The position numbers were made by a program, and so were the translations under genes. Below are positions 46,706-55,708 of a stretch of 64,000 bases of DNA, one piece after another. The notes under the pieces were generated by a model. The model saw nothing but the letters and a program-made list of their open reading frames with translations. It was not told where the DNA came from and did no database searches. Within the stretch, counting starts at the first letter, position 1. The number at the start of each line of letters is the position of its first letter. Origin of the DNA: JBMOUD01 sp049319665 (GTDB taxonomy: Bacteria; Pseudomonadota; Gammaproteobacteria; Enterobacterales; Enterobacteriaceae); assembly GCF_049319665.1 (NCBI RefSeq), contig NZ_JBMOUD010000005.1, positions 186,001-250,000 on the forward strand. The letters are read 5' to 3'.

Positions 46706-46912
46706 TAGGTTACCTTATTGTTGTTAGTCAGGTTTATGGATAATTGATTGACGTAATAAATAAGAGTCAGCGCACAAAATGGCAAATTAACCGATCATCG
46801 ACCTAGTTTTTAGCACCGTATGCTAAAAAATATCTGTGAGTTTTACCCTTAAAAAATTGTTATCATGCGGCGTCATCATTCTATGCGCCAATAAGTTCAA
46901 CGAGGACGATCT

Positions 46913-47782
46913 ATGGATCAAGCAGGGATCATTCGTGATCTTCTCAGCTGGTTGGAAACACACCTCGACCAGCCGTTATCACTCGACAACGTTGCAGCAA
47001 AAGCCGGTTATTCTAAATGGCATCTACAACGCATGTTCAAGGATGTTACGAGTAACGCGATCGGTGCTTATATTCGTGCGCGTCGGCTATCTAAAGCTGC
47101 CGTGGCGCTACGTTTGACCAGCCGTCCGATACTAGATATCGCTCTACAGTATCGCTTCGATTCTCAGCAGACGTTTACGCGGGCTTTTAAAAAGCAATTT
47201 GCGCAAACTCCAGCGCTTTATCGTCGTTCTGAAGATTGGCATTCATTTGGCATGTGTCCGCCTATTCACTTAGGTGCTTTTGTTCTACCACAGGCAGAAT
47301 ATGTTGCTCTGCCAGAACAACACCTGGTTGGCATAACGCAAAGCTACTCTTGTCGACTTGAGCAGATCACCACTTACCGTCACGAAATGCGCCTGCACTT
47401 TTGGCGTCAGTATATTGGTGATGCGAAGACTCTACCGCCAGTGCTTTACGGTTTGCATCATTCTCGGCCAAGCCATGAGAAAGATGATGAACAAGAGGTG
47501 CTATACACCACGGCAATAGAGCCGCAACACCTACAAGAAAATATTCAGGAAGGTCAGCCTATCGAACTTCATGAAGGTGAATACGTACAGTTTCGCTTCA
47601 AAGGCTCACCAGATTCACTGCAAGAGTTTATTCTGACCTTGTATGGTACCTGTCTGCCATTATTGGAACTGACGCGAAGAAAGGGACAAGATATCGAACG
47701 CTTCTACACCACACGCAAGGTAATGGATAACACCATGCCAGCAGAAATAGAGTGTGATTATCTGATCCCAATCCGTCGCTAA
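46913..47782 (+). CDS. rob: Transcriptional activator Rob (AraC/XylS family)
   Basis: Activates the mar/sox/rob regulon (efflux, including acrAB and tolC) by binding marboxes. It is 289 residues: N-terminal double helix-turn-helix AraC domain nearly identical to E. coli (YSKWHLQRMFKDVTSN and ILDIALQYRFDSQQTF), then a GyrI-like ligand domain. The end, LTRRKGQDIERFY...IPIRR, is typical. GAGG precedes the ATG by 8 bases. A marbox is seen at tolC in this same window. Confidence 0.97.
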   Translation: MDQAGIIRDLLSWLETHLDQPLSLDNVAAKAGYSKWHLQRMFKDVTSNAIGAYIRARRLSKAAVALRLTSRPILDIALQYRFDSQQTFTRAFKKQFAQTPALYRRSEDWHSFGMCPPIHLGAFVLPQAEYVALPEQHLVGITQSYSCRLEQITTYRHEMRLHFWRQYIGDAKTLPPVLYGLHHSRPSHEKDDEQEVLYTTAIEPQHLQENIQEGQPIELHEGEYVQFRFKGSPDSLQEFILTLYGTCLPLLELTRRKGQDIERFYTTRKVMDNTMPAEIECDYLIPIRR

Positions 47783-47783
47783 T

Positions 47784-47907
47784 CATATCCACCATACTGG
47801 AAGCTGCCTCTGCGTTAGCTACACTCGGTCACCCGAATCACTTACTGTAGTAAGTTCACCCGGATGACCTCTAACGACCTTGATGCAACGACAATTATTT
47901 GGATATA
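47784..47907. repeat. R2: MITE-like intergenic repeat of about 124 bp between rob and gpmB
   Basis: Left end CATATCC, right end GGATATA, with an inner palindrome CACTTACTGTAGTAAG and the flanks CACCCGAAT and CACCCGGATG. It is the same family as R1 (reverse orientation) and R3. It is the only thing between the two convergent genes and could form a hairpin on either transcript. Confidence 0.75.
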
Positions 47908-47926
47908 GATTTGCGGCTCACTGATT

Positions 47927-48574
47927 TCATCGTTGTATTTCGTCTAATGCGGGTTGATCCAAGTGACTGATATCACCCGCCGTTTCGACGATCCATCCTG
48001 TCGCGAGCCATGCACTTTCTTGATGGTCAACACGCGAAATAGAACAGTTGCGCAAACGGAGTCGGCGTTCTGCATAGGCAGGTAAGCCTAACAACGTACT
48101 GATTAGACAACCTAACGCAATACCATGGCTGACAAGCAATGGTTTACTCCCAGCGGGTAGGTCAAGGCAGCTATTAAGTGCGGCACGCATACGCGCCCCA
48201 AGCTCTAACATTGACTCCCCCTGAGGAATACGGCCATCAGGTGTCCCGTCTACCATCTGCTTACGCCAACGCTCTTCTTCAGCATTCAGGCTGTCTATAT
48301 TACGGCTTTCCAATATTCCCATGTGTAGTTCGCGCAAACGTGGCTCTGTTACCACTGTGCAACCACAGACATCGGCGATAATCTCGGCGGTATGACGAGT
48401 ACGCCCAAGATCACTGCTAATGACATGAGTAATACCTTCATGCCGCATACGTTCGGCAACTTGCTGTGCCTGAAAAATGCCTTTCTCTGTCAAAGGGCTG
48501 TCAGATTGCCCTTGGATACGACGGGCGGCATTCCATTCGGTTTCGCCATGACGGACGAGATATACCTGTAACAT
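47927..48574 (-). CDS. gpmB: Histidine phosphatase family protein GpmB
   Basis: Named phosphoglycerate mutase-like; the E. coli protein shows phosphatase rather than clear mutase activity. It is 215 residues, the normal length. The phospho-histidine motif VRHGETEWN (His9) and the second catalytic His in LLVSHGIALG are present, as is SDLGRTRHTAEII. It is divergent from yjjX and convergent with rob. Confidence 0.95.
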   Translation of the reverse strand: MLQVYLVRHGETEWNAARRIQGQSDSPLTEKGIFQAQQVAERMRHEGITHVISSDLGRTRHTAEIIADVCGCTVVTEPRLRELHMGILESRNIDSLNAEEERWRKQMVDGTPDGRIPQGESMLELGARMRAALNSCLDLPAGSKPLLVSHGIALGCLISTLLGLPAYAERRLRLRNCSISRVDHQESAWLATGWIVETAGDISHLDQPALDEIQR

Positions 48575-48624
48575 GATTATTTTCCGTTATACTGCGTAAA
48601 ATATGCTTGAAGGATGCTCAAACT

Positions 48625-49158
48625 ATGTACCACGTTGTTGCTGCTACCACCAATCCTGCAAAAATTATGGCAATATCTTTAGCATTCGAAGACATCTTCG
48701 GTGCCGATAGTTTTCGTATCGAAGGCGTCGATGTCGATAGCGGTGTCCCAGCCCAACCTATCGGCAGCATGGAAACCCGTACTGGCGCACGTCACCGCGT
48801 GATATCCGCTCGTCAGGTACGTCCAGAGGCTGATTTCTGGGTCGGCGTAGAAGCTGGCATCGAAGACAACATGACCTTTGCCTGGATGGTAATAGAAAAC
48901 ATGCACCAAAGGGGAGAATCTCGTTCTGCCAGTTTGATGCTACCCGAAATTATATTACAAGAGATTAATCAAGGAAGTGAGTTAGGCGATGAAATGGATA
49001 AACTAACGGGGATCAGTGAAGTAAAAAGAAAAGGTGGTGCTATCGGTATCTTTACCGCCGGCAAACTTACACGCACCAGCGTCTATCACCAAGCTCTCAT
49101 ACTTGCCCTCGCCCCTTTCCACAATGCAGTTTATCAATTACGCCCACAAACCCATTAA
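48625..49158 (+). CDS. yjjX: Inosine/xanthosine triphosphatase YjjX
   Basis: House-cleaning NTPase that hydrolyses non-canonical ITP and XTP. It is 177 residues from MYHVVAATTNPAKI; a TTG six codons earlier is rejected because the family starts at this strand. Conserved blocks: GVDVDSGVPAQPIG, GARHRVISA, WVGVEAGIE and AGKLTRTSVYHQALILAL. It is convergent with trpR, with only 18 bp between stops. Confidence 0.95.
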   Translation: MYHVVAATTNPAKIMAISLAFEDIFGADSFRIEGVDVDSGVPAQPIGSMETRTGARHRVISARQVRPEADFWVGVEAGIEDNMTFAWMVIENMHQRGESRSASLMLPEIILQEINQGSELGDEMDKLTGISEVKRKGGAIGIFTAGKLTRTSVYHQALILALAPFHNAVYQLRPQTH

Positions 49159-49176
49159 TCTGTGGCTGTAGCAATT

Positions 49177-49521
49177 TCAGGGCCCTTTGGGGCTCTGCTC
49201 ATTGCCAAGCAACTGGACTTGCAGCCAAGCCTTCAATTCCGCAGGCGCCCCTTTTAAACCATTAGAACCTCGCGTTATTGTCGCAATCCCAGCCCCAAGC
49301 TGGTTTTTCAGTTCACGCTGACTCAACTGCCCTTTCATCAGCTCTTCGACAATACGCAAACGCGTTCCCAATGCATCACGCTCATCTGGCGTTAACATCA
49401 GCTGCAACAAATCATGGTGCCGATTTTCCGCGAAAGATTGCTGTAACAACACTAAGAAACGTTGCCAGTCTTCATTACTTTGTTGGGAAAGAGCGGGGTC
49501 TATCTGGAAAGGCTGTGTCAT
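49177..49521 (-). CDS. trpR: Trp operon repressor TrpR
   Basis: Tryptophan-activated dimeric repressor of trp, aroH and its own gene. It is 114 residues, all helical, with the helix-turn-helix at SQRELKNQLGAGIATITRGS and the tryptophan-binding region near LRIVEELMKG. E. coli TrpR is 108 residues; the C-terminus here is longer and glycine/proline-containing (NEQSPKGP). A TrpR-type operator lies 12 bp before its start, so it is autorepressed. slt lies upstream on the same strand. Confidence 0.97.
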   Translation of the reverse strand: MTQPFQIDPALSQQSNEDWQRFLVLLQQSFAENRHHDLLQLMLTPDERDALGTRLRIVEELMKGQLSQRELKNQLGAGIATITRGSNGLKGAPAELKAWLQVQLLGNEQSPKGP

Positions 49522-49532
49522 GTTTGAGCTGC

Positions 49533-49551
49533 CATACTATTAAACTAGTAC
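49533..49551 (-). promoter_or_regulatory. TrpR operator of trpR
   Basis: Minus strand GTACTAGTTTAATAGTATG fits the TrpR consensus GTACTAGTT-AACTAGTAC; the left half is perfect and the right half has two changes. Confidence 0.85.
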
Positions 49552-49577
49552 GGCAGCATATCATAACGACTAAAAGA

Positions 49578-51506
49578 TCAATAACGTCTCTGCCATTCAG
49601 CATCAGTCAAAATTTTTGCCGGTTGATGCAGGAAGTAACGATAAAACGCATCATAGGCCAGCACATTTTTGACATAGCGCCGCGTTTCGGAGAACGGAAT
49701 ACTTTCGACAAATGCCACTGCATCAATCTGGCCCGCGCTATTATTGAGCCATGTATTTACCCGCGACGGGCCAGCATTATAAGCCGCACTCGACAAGATG
49801 CGATTACGGCCGAACATCTGATACACATACTCAAGATAATTGGTACCAATATTGATATTGGTTTGCGGGTCAAGCAACTGGCTACTGTTGCTATAGCCAG
49901 GAATGCCATTGAGCTGCACGATATGCGTCGCCGTGGTCGGCATCAATTGCATTAACCCAGTCGCGCCAACCGGTGAACGCGCATGCGGATTCCATGCGCT
50001 TTCCTGACGAGCAATCGCCATTGCATAACTCTGAGTAATGCCTTTATCTAGAGTCGCTTGGCGGAACTCATTGCTCCATGCCAACGGGAAGCGCTCTTGC
50101 AGATAATCCCACAATTTACCGGCTATCGTGGCTTGAACACTCAGTTCCGGCCAGTTTTGTTCAAAAGCATAACGCGCTAAAGCTTCTTGCTGCGGTTGAC
50201 TGCGACTGGCAACCAGATAAGTCCATTCAGTGCGCGCCAAATTATCCATCTGCCAATACATCAGCTCACGTACGCGGGCAATTTCTGGCAACTGCGCGAT
50301 ACTGCTATCAGGCTTGGTGGCAACCAACACTACCATCGGATAAGTCACACCCAATTTCTGAGCCGCCGCCATTGGATAGAAGCCGCGCCCCTGCATGAGA
50401 GAACGTAAAATTGCTTCGCCGTCAGCTCGCTTTCCTTGATCAATCAAGGCAGAAGCACGCCAGTACCGCCATTCATCTTCTTGCAAAGCCTCTGGCGGCA
50501 GGCGATTCATCCACTGCATGAGACCTTGACGATCGCCAGCAGCCAACGTCATGCGAATACGACGCTCAACTAACGAGGTAGAATTACTGCGCAGGATCAC
50601 CGCATCACGCCACTTAGCTTGTTCAGGCGTTGCATCGCTCCCCATGTAACGCCAAGCGACAGCCTCTTCCATATCCAGTCTTTGAGCATCACTCATTTTC
50701 TGAGCGTTGACCAAAATCGGGATCATTGCACGCGCGTTTTCGACATCATTGCGTGCCACTCTGGCAAAGGTAATATCCACCGCATTGCGCGTAAAATCGG
50801 TTGGCGTAACCGTACGGGCAAAATCTACAAGGGTATTCGGGTCGTTTTGTAGCTTAATCAACGCATCAGACATCGTCTGATAGCTAGACGGCAGTTGCTT
50901 AGCCAGGAAACTAACCAAGCTGGTATTTCCCTCTTTTAACGCCAGGCCAATACGTTGTAAAGTGAGTTCTGCCGTTTGATTTCCAGCCAGTTGCCACTGT
51001 GTGAACAATTTATCGCACACACCCGGCAGCGAGTGTCCAACTAACCAAATGTTTTTCGCCCCTTCAAAAGCAACCTGCTGTTGGCCGGTCGACCATTTGG
51101 CATAATAATAGTTACAGCGCGCAGCAACGGGCTTTGGTGGCTGAGGGCTAAAAGAGAGTAAACCTTGCCAATCCTGGCGGGTCGCTAACTCATTAACAAA
51201 ACGGGAAGGTAACGAGCGGGCCGGAGGCAACGTGGGGTTGGCCTGTACAAAAGCGCTGACCTGCGCAGGCGTCGCCAGAGCAATATCTTGCGTCAGCTGC
51301 CGGTATTGCAGATAAGGATAGAGAGGATAATCCGTTAATGTCGGCATCAACTGGCTGACTACAGCCATCTGGTTGCTATCCCAAGCCTGTTTGATCTGCA
51401 TATAACGCTGGCGTTGTGCATCAATAGAATCTGCTTTCGCCACGCCGGTTACCGAGACCAACAACATGCCTACTGCCAGAAATCGCCACTTGTCCACCTT
51501 GACCAT
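49578..51506 (-). CDS. slt: Soluble lytic murein transglycosylase Slt
   Basis: Periplasmic exo-lytic transglycosylase that cuts peptidoglycan to 1,6-anhydro-muropeptides. It is 642 residues from MVKVDKWRFLAVGML, matching E. coli Slt70 (645); an ATG six codons earlier is an alternative. Signal peptide to VAKA-DSIDAQ, a long superhelical U-domain, and the C-terminal lysozyme-like domain with the catalytic Glu in ARQESAWNP and signature motifs GATGLMQLMPTTA and SSAAYNAGPSRV. The gene ends 56 bp before the trpR start. Confidence 0.96.
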   Translation of the reverse strand: MVKVDKWRFLAVGMLLVSVTGVAKADSIDAQRQRYMQIKQAWDSNQMAVVSQLMPTLTDYPLYPYLQYRQLTQDIALATPAQVSAFVQANPTLPPARSLPSRFVNELATRQDWQGLLSFSPQPPKPVAARCNYYYAKWSTGQQQVAFEGAKNIWLVGHSLPGVCDKLFTQWQLAGNQTAELTLQRIGLALKEGNTSLVSFLAKQLPSSYQTMSDALIKLQNDPNTLVDFARTVTPTDFTRNAVDITFARVARNDVENARAMIPILVNAQKMSDAQRLDMEEAVAWRYMGSDATPEQAKWRDAVILRSNSTSLVERRIRMTLAAGDRQGLMQWMNRLPPEALQEDEWRYWRASALIDQGKRADGEAILRSLMQGRGFYPMAAAQKLGVTYPMVVLVATKPDSSIAQLPEIARVRELMYWQMDNLARTEWTYLVASRSQPQQEALARYAFEQNWPELSVQATIAGKLWDYLQERFPLAWSNEFRQATLDKGITQSYAMAIARQESAWNPHARSPVGATGLMQLMPTTATHIVQLNGIPGYSNSSQLLDPQTNINIGTNYLEYVYQMFGRNRILSSAAYNAGPSRVNTWLNNSAGQIDAVAFVESIPFSETRRYVKNVLAYDAFYRYFLHQPAKILTDAEWQRRY

Positions 51507-51951
51507 ACTTGCTCTTATCCTCATGGGTTGTACTACCTGATGATTACTCACTGCTGCACTCGAGCGCCGTTCAATGGGCCATGATACCTTGGCAACCATT
51601 ACGCTAATCTATTCATCTGCAAAATTGAAGGACTGCCCGGCACGGCGCCATAATATTTACATTGTTTTGAATAAAATGATTGTCATATGCGCCAATAATC
51701 ATCGAAATATGACATCTTCGCCCGCCTCAGCTCGTAGTAAAACGACGCTAAGATAACATTCTATGCATCCAACCAAGTTGATCATTGGGATCGCAGAGAG
51801 AAACAAGCTAAACTCCGCATTCGGAACACTTATCAGTCATGCCGCAGTCAGGCGGGACTGACTTTACTCTGTCGTCACTCTGTCGTCGCATAACAGCAGC
51901 AACTACTGCGCTCTTCGGACACGACCTGAATAACAAGAGGCTCAAAACAAC
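51507..51951. other. Divergent slt/ettA intergenic region
   Basis: About 445 bp with no gene. Contains an exact 11-bp tandem repeat, ACTCTGTCGTC twice (51866-51887), in the likely ettA leader, preceded by a small hairpin AGTC/GACT. Promoters for both genes must lie here but are not resolved. Confidence 0.45.
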
Positions 51952-53619
51952 GTGGCTCAATACGTATACAGCATGCATCGCCTTGGCAAAGTTGTCCCGC
52001 CAAAGCGTCATATTTTAAAAAATATTTCCCTTAGCTTTTTCCCTGGTGCCAAGATTGGTGTTTTAGGTCTGAATGGCTCAGGTAAATCTACATTACTGCG
52101 CATCATGGCCGGTATTGATACCGACATCGAAGGTGAAGCACGCCCACAGCCAGACCTGAAAATTGGCTATCTGCCACAGGAACCTCAGCTCAACATGGAA
52201 CATACCGTGCGTGAGTCTGTGGAAGAAGCCGTAGCTGAAGTTGTTGGCGCGCTGAAACGCCTTGATGAAGTTTACGCACTTTATGCCGATCCAGATGCAG
52301 ATTTCGACAAGCTGGCCAAAGAACAAGGCAAACTCGAAGAGATCATTCAGGCACAAGATGGTCATAATCTGAATAGTCAGCTTGAGCGTGCTGCCGATGC
52401 ACTGCGCCTGCCAGATTGGGATGCTAAAGTGGCTAACCTGTCCGGTGGTGAGCGTCGCCGTGTTGCGCTTTGCCGCCTGCTGCTCGAAAAACCAGACATG
52501 TTGCTGCTCGACGAACCAACCAACCACTTGGACGCCGAGTCCGTCGCTTGGTTGGAACGCTTCCTGCACGATTTCGAAGGTACCGTTGTGGCAATTACCC
52601 ACGACCGTTACTTCCTGGATAACGTTGCTGGTTGGATCTTGGAGCTTGACCGCGGTGAAGGTATTCCGTGGGAAGGTAACTACTCCACTTGGTTGGAGCA
52701 GAAAGATGAACGTCTGGCACAAGAAGCCTCTTCTGAAGCCGCTCGTCGTAAATCTATCGAGAAAGAGCTGGAATGGGTACGTCAAGGTGCGAAGGGCCGT
52801 CAGTCTAAAGGCAAAGCACGTCTGGCCCGTTTCGAAGAGCTCAACAGCACTGAATACCAGAAACGTAACGAAACTAACGAATTGTTCATTCCACCTGGTC
52901 CACGCTTGGGCGACAAAGTCGTTGAAGTGAAGAACCTGAGCAAATCTTACGGCGACCGTGTGCTGATTGACGACCTGTCCTTCTCCGTACCAAAAGGCGC
53001 TATCGTCGGTATTATCGGTCCGAACGGTGCGGGTAAATCTACCCTGTTCCGTATGATGTCTGGTCAGGAGCAGCCAAACGGCGGCACCATTGAGCTGGGC
53101 GAGACCGTTAAACTGGCCTCTGTCGATCAGTTCCGTGATGCGATGGACAACAGCAAAACCGTGTGGGAAGAAGTTTCCGGCGGTCAGGACATCATGCGTA
53201 TCGGCAACACCGAAATGCCAAGCCGCGCCTACGTTGGCCGCTTCAACTTCAAAGGTGTTGATCAGGGCAAACGTGTTGGTGAGCTGTCCGGCGGTGAACG
53301 TGGTCGTCTGCACTTAGCTAAACTGCTGCAAGTTGGCGGCAACATGTTGCTGCTCGATGAACCGACGAACGACCTGGACATCGAAACCCTGCGCGCCTTG
53401 GAAAATGCCCTGTTGGAATTCCCAGGCTGCGCAATGGTTATTTCCCACGACCGTTGGTTCCTTGACCGTATCGCAACCCACATCCTTGATTACCAGGATG
53501 AAGGTAAAGTTGAATTCTTCGAAGGTAACTTCACCGAGTATGAAGAATACAAGAAGCGCACCTTAGGTGCTGAAGCGCTGGAACCTAAGCGCATCAAATA
53601 CAAAAAGATGATCAAATAA
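51952..53619 (+). CDS. ettA: Energy-dependent translational throttle protein EttA (ABC-F)
   Basis: ABC-F ATPase that binds the ribosomal E site and gates entry into elongation according to ATP/ADP ratio. It is 555 residues, exactly the E. coli length, with a GTG start. Two ABC domains: Walker A GLNGSGKST and GPNGAGKST, signatures LSGGERRR and LSGGERGR, Walker B LLLLDEPTNHLD and LLLLDEPTNDLD. Between them lie the arm insertion and the charged P-site tRNA-interaction linker (about 240-300). No membrane segments. It carries its own terminator. Confidence 0.98.
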   Translation: MAQYVYSMHRLGKVVPPKRHILKNISLSFFPGAKIGVLGLNGSGKSTLLRIMAGIDTDIEGEARPQPDLKIGYLPQEPQLNMEHTVRESVEEAVAEVVGALKRLDEVYALYADPDADFDKLAKEQGKLEEIIQAQDGHNLNSQLERAADALRLPDWDAKVANLSGGERRRVALCRLLLEKPDMLLLDEPTNHLDAESVAWLERFLHDFEGTVVAITHDRYFLDNVAGWILELDRGEGIPWEGNYSTWLEQKDERLAQEASSEAARRKSIEKELEWVRQGAKGRQSKGKARLARFEELNSTEYQKRNETNELFIPPGPRLGDKVVEVKNLSKSYGDRVLIDDLSFSVPKGAIVGIIGPNGAGKSTLFRMMSGQEQPNGGTIELGETVKLASVDQFRDAMDNSKTVWEEVSGGQDIMRIGNTEMPSRAYVGRFNFKGVDQGKRVGELSGGERGRLHLAKLLQVGGNMLLLDEPTNDLDIETLRALENALLEFPGCAMVISHDRWFLDRIATHILDYQDEGKVEFFEGNFTEYEEYKKRTLGAEALEPKRIKYKKMIK

Positions 53620-53638
53620 TCTGTTGTTAAGCTTCGCT

Positions 53639-53668
53639 AAATGGCCCGGATATCCGGGCCATTTTTTT
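53639..53668. terminator. Terminator between ettA and the LysR gene
   Basis: AAATGGCCCGGAT followed directly by ATCCGGGCCATTT: a 26-bp perfect palindrome, then TTTTT on the plus strand. Serves ettA and possibly the convergent LysR gene. Confidence 0.93.
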
Positions 53669-53674
53669 TATCGC

Positions 53675-54583
53675 CTATCCCTGTAATGCTTTAGTGTAGC
53701 TGTCCGAAAACGCGTATTCATCCAGCATAAAATCAATAAAACAGGCCAAGGCTGGCGAGTTGAGCTTACGGCTGGGGTAAACCAAATACAGATCATTGCT
53801 CTGCGCCTCCCACTGCGGTAAAACCTGCACCAACTGCCCTGCTCGCACTTCTTGATGGCAAAGAAATGCTGGAAGCAACGTGATCCCCGCGCCTGCAATC
53901 GCACATTCGCGCGCATACAATAAATTATCAGTGGTGTGCCCCGCCGGTAGCAACCAACGATAGTAACTATCACCATAGGTCAACGACCACTCGGCCCATG
54001 CCCGATGAGCAATGCAACGGTGCAACACTAGCTGTTGCGGGGTTTCTATTGCCGGATGCTGCGCTAAATAATCGGGTGAAGCCAGCAGATAGCGAGGTGA
54101 TTCCCCCAATCGTCGACCAATCAAGGAAGAATCATGTGGCTTGCCGGTACGCAGCGCCACATCAAATCCTTCCTGTACCAAATCAATCATCGCATCCGAT
54201 ACCGAGACTTCGAGTGAAACCTCGGGATAACGCTGGGTGAATTCGGCGTTTACTCGGGCCAATAATGTTGCACCTAGCCCAGCGGGGCTGGTTATCCGCA
54301 GGCGGCCGCTCGGATTATCACGTAAACGGCGGATCGCCAGCTCGGCACGCTCACTGGCCTGCAGCATCTCTTGGCAGTGCACCAGGTAGCGCTCACCCGC
54401 GAAGGTCAAATTTAACTGACGCGTAGTACGATTTAATAAGCGTAATCCCACCGCCTGTTCGAGCTGACTGATACGCTGACTGACGCTAGATTTAGGTAAT
54501 TTGGCGCGATTTGCCGCCTGCGTGAAACTGCCACACTCTGCCACCAGCGCAAATAACGCCATATCCTGTAGCTGTTTAAACAT
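53675..54583 (-). CDS. LysR-family transcriptional regulator
   Basis: A 302-residue LTTR: N-terminal winged helix-turn-helix (SFTQAANRAKLPKSSVSQRI, residues about 19-38) and an effector-binding domain from about 90. It belongs to the large group with NRTTRQLNLTFAGERYL and LRITSPAGLGATLL. It is divergent from an oxidoreductase gene across 120 bp, the usual layout for a regulator and its target, so it probably controls that gene and itself. The effector is unknown. Confidence 0.92.
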   Translation of the reverse strand: MFKQLQDMALFALVAECGSFTQAANRAKLPKSSVSQRISQLEQAVGLRLLNRTTRQLNLTFAGERYLVHCQEMLQASERAELAIRRLRDNPSGRLRITSPAGLGATLLARVNAEFTQRYPEVSLEVSVSDAMIDLVQEGFDVALRTGKPHDSSLIGRRLGESPRYLLASPDYLAQHPAIETPQQLVLHRCIAHRAWAEWSLTYGDSYYRWLLPAGHTTDNLLYARECAIAGAGITLLPAFLCHQEVRAGQLVQVLPQWEAQSNDLYLVYPSRKLNSPALACFIDFMLDEYAFSDSYTKALQG

Positions 54584-54586
54584 GAT

Positions 54587-54605
54587 TGTTCACCTTAGAC
54601 GAACA
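54587..54605. promoter_or_regulatory. Candidate LTTR operator between lysR and the oxidoreductase gene
   Basis: TGTTC, nine bases, GAACA: a 5-bp inverted repeat containing the T-N11-A pattern of LysR regulators. It starts 4 bp upstream of the lysR start codon, a position that would allow autorepression. Confidence 0.45.
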
Positions 54606-54703
54606 CTTTGTTATCTATTGTCCATCTTATCAGTTCTATTTATCGAGACTACACTCAACTACATCTTAAAAACCTATTACTGACTGTCCCGGAGTGTCCA
54701 ATC

Positions 54704-55705
54704 ATGACTATTCACGCTATTGCCATCGACCCAACATCACCCGCTAATTTTATCGCTATCGAACTGCCACGGCCTGCCATTGGAGAATACGATCTGCTGG
54801 TTGAGGTCAAAGCCGTTTCCGTCAATCCAGTCGATACTAAAGTGCATAAAGGCGCACAGAAAAACGGCCTGCAGGCACTGAAAATTCTGGGTTGGGATGC
54901 CAGCGGCATCGTCAAAGCTACCGGCAGCGCGGTGAAAGGCTTTAAAGCAGGAGATGAAGTTTGGTACGCCGGTGATATCACTCGTTCCGGTAGCAATGCG
55001 ACAGAGCAATTGATCGACTCACGTATTGTGTCGCATAAACCACGCAGCCAGAATTGGGCGCAAGCCGCCGCCATGCCGTTGACCGCACTGACCGCTTGGG
55101 AAGGTTTGTTTGAACGTTTGAAAATTCAGGATGCAGATACCGAGAAAACGCTGTTAATCATCGGTGGTGCCGGTGGCGTCGGTTCTTTAGCGATCCCCTT
55201 TGCTGCTCAACGCAGTAAGGTGAAAGTTATCGCTACCGCTTCCCGCCCAGAATCTGCCGCTTGGTGCATTGAACGCGGTGCAGACTTAACGGTGAACTAT
55301 AAAGATCTCAAAGGCGAGCTCGCTAAACACGGTATCGAACAGGTCGATTTCATTTTTTGCCTGAATGACACCGACGGACACTGGGCCGCCATTGGCGAAC
55401 TCATCGCTCCACAAGGCCATATCTGCACCATCGTAGAAAACGAAGCGCCGCTGGATATGAGCGCCTTAAAACTTAAAAGTGCAGCCCTGCATTGGGAACT
55501 GATGTACACCCGAAGTATGTTCCAGACCCCGGATATGGCAGTACAAGGTGAGATCCTGCAACAAGTCGCCGATATGGTTGATGCCGGAACGCTACAGACT
55601 ACGCTAAGCGACACATTACAAGGGCTGACAGTGGAAAGTATCCGTACTGCACACGAAAGAGTACTGGAAGGACATATGCAGGGGAAACTGGTCATTGTTT
55701 ATTAA
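54704..55705 (+). CDS. Zinc-type alcohol dehydrogenase-like / quinone oxidoreductase (MDR superfamily)
   Basis: NAD(P)H-dependent oxidoreductase of the medium-chain dehydrogenase superfamily, close to zinc-binding alcohol dehydrogenase family 1 / quinone reductase proteins. It is 333 residues from MTIHAIAIDP, with CGGAG in front; an ATG 32 codons upstream is rejected because it lacks a ribosome site and precedes the domain. GroES-like N-terminal domain with VNPVDTKVHKG and LGWDASGIV; Rossmann motif LLIIGGAGGVGSLAIPFA. The catalytic zinc ligands of true alcohol dehydrogenases are absent, so it is probably zinc-free. Substrate unknown; many relatives reduce quinones or enones. Confidence 0.88.
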   Translation: MTIHAIAIDPTSPANFIAIELPRPAIGEYDLLVEVKAVSVNPVDTKVHKGAQKNGLQALKILGWDASGIVKATGSAVKGFKAGDEVWYAGDITRSGSNATEQLIDSRIVSHKPRSQNWAQAAAMPLTALTAWEGLFERLKIQDADTEKTLLIIGGAGGVGSLAIPFAAQRSKVKVIATASRPESAAWCIERGADLTVNYKDLKGELAKHGIEQVDFIFCLNDTDGHWAAIGELIAPQGHICTIVENEAPLDMSALKLKSAALHWELMYTRSMFQTPDMAVQGEILQQVADMVDAGTLQTTLSDTLQGLTVESIRTAHERVLEGHMQGKLVIVY

Positions 55706-55708
55706 GTC

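Noticed and set aside
52093..53313. Open frame of 406 codons opposite to ettA
   Set aside because: Antisense shadow of a strongly codon-biased gene; the translation has no recognisable domain.
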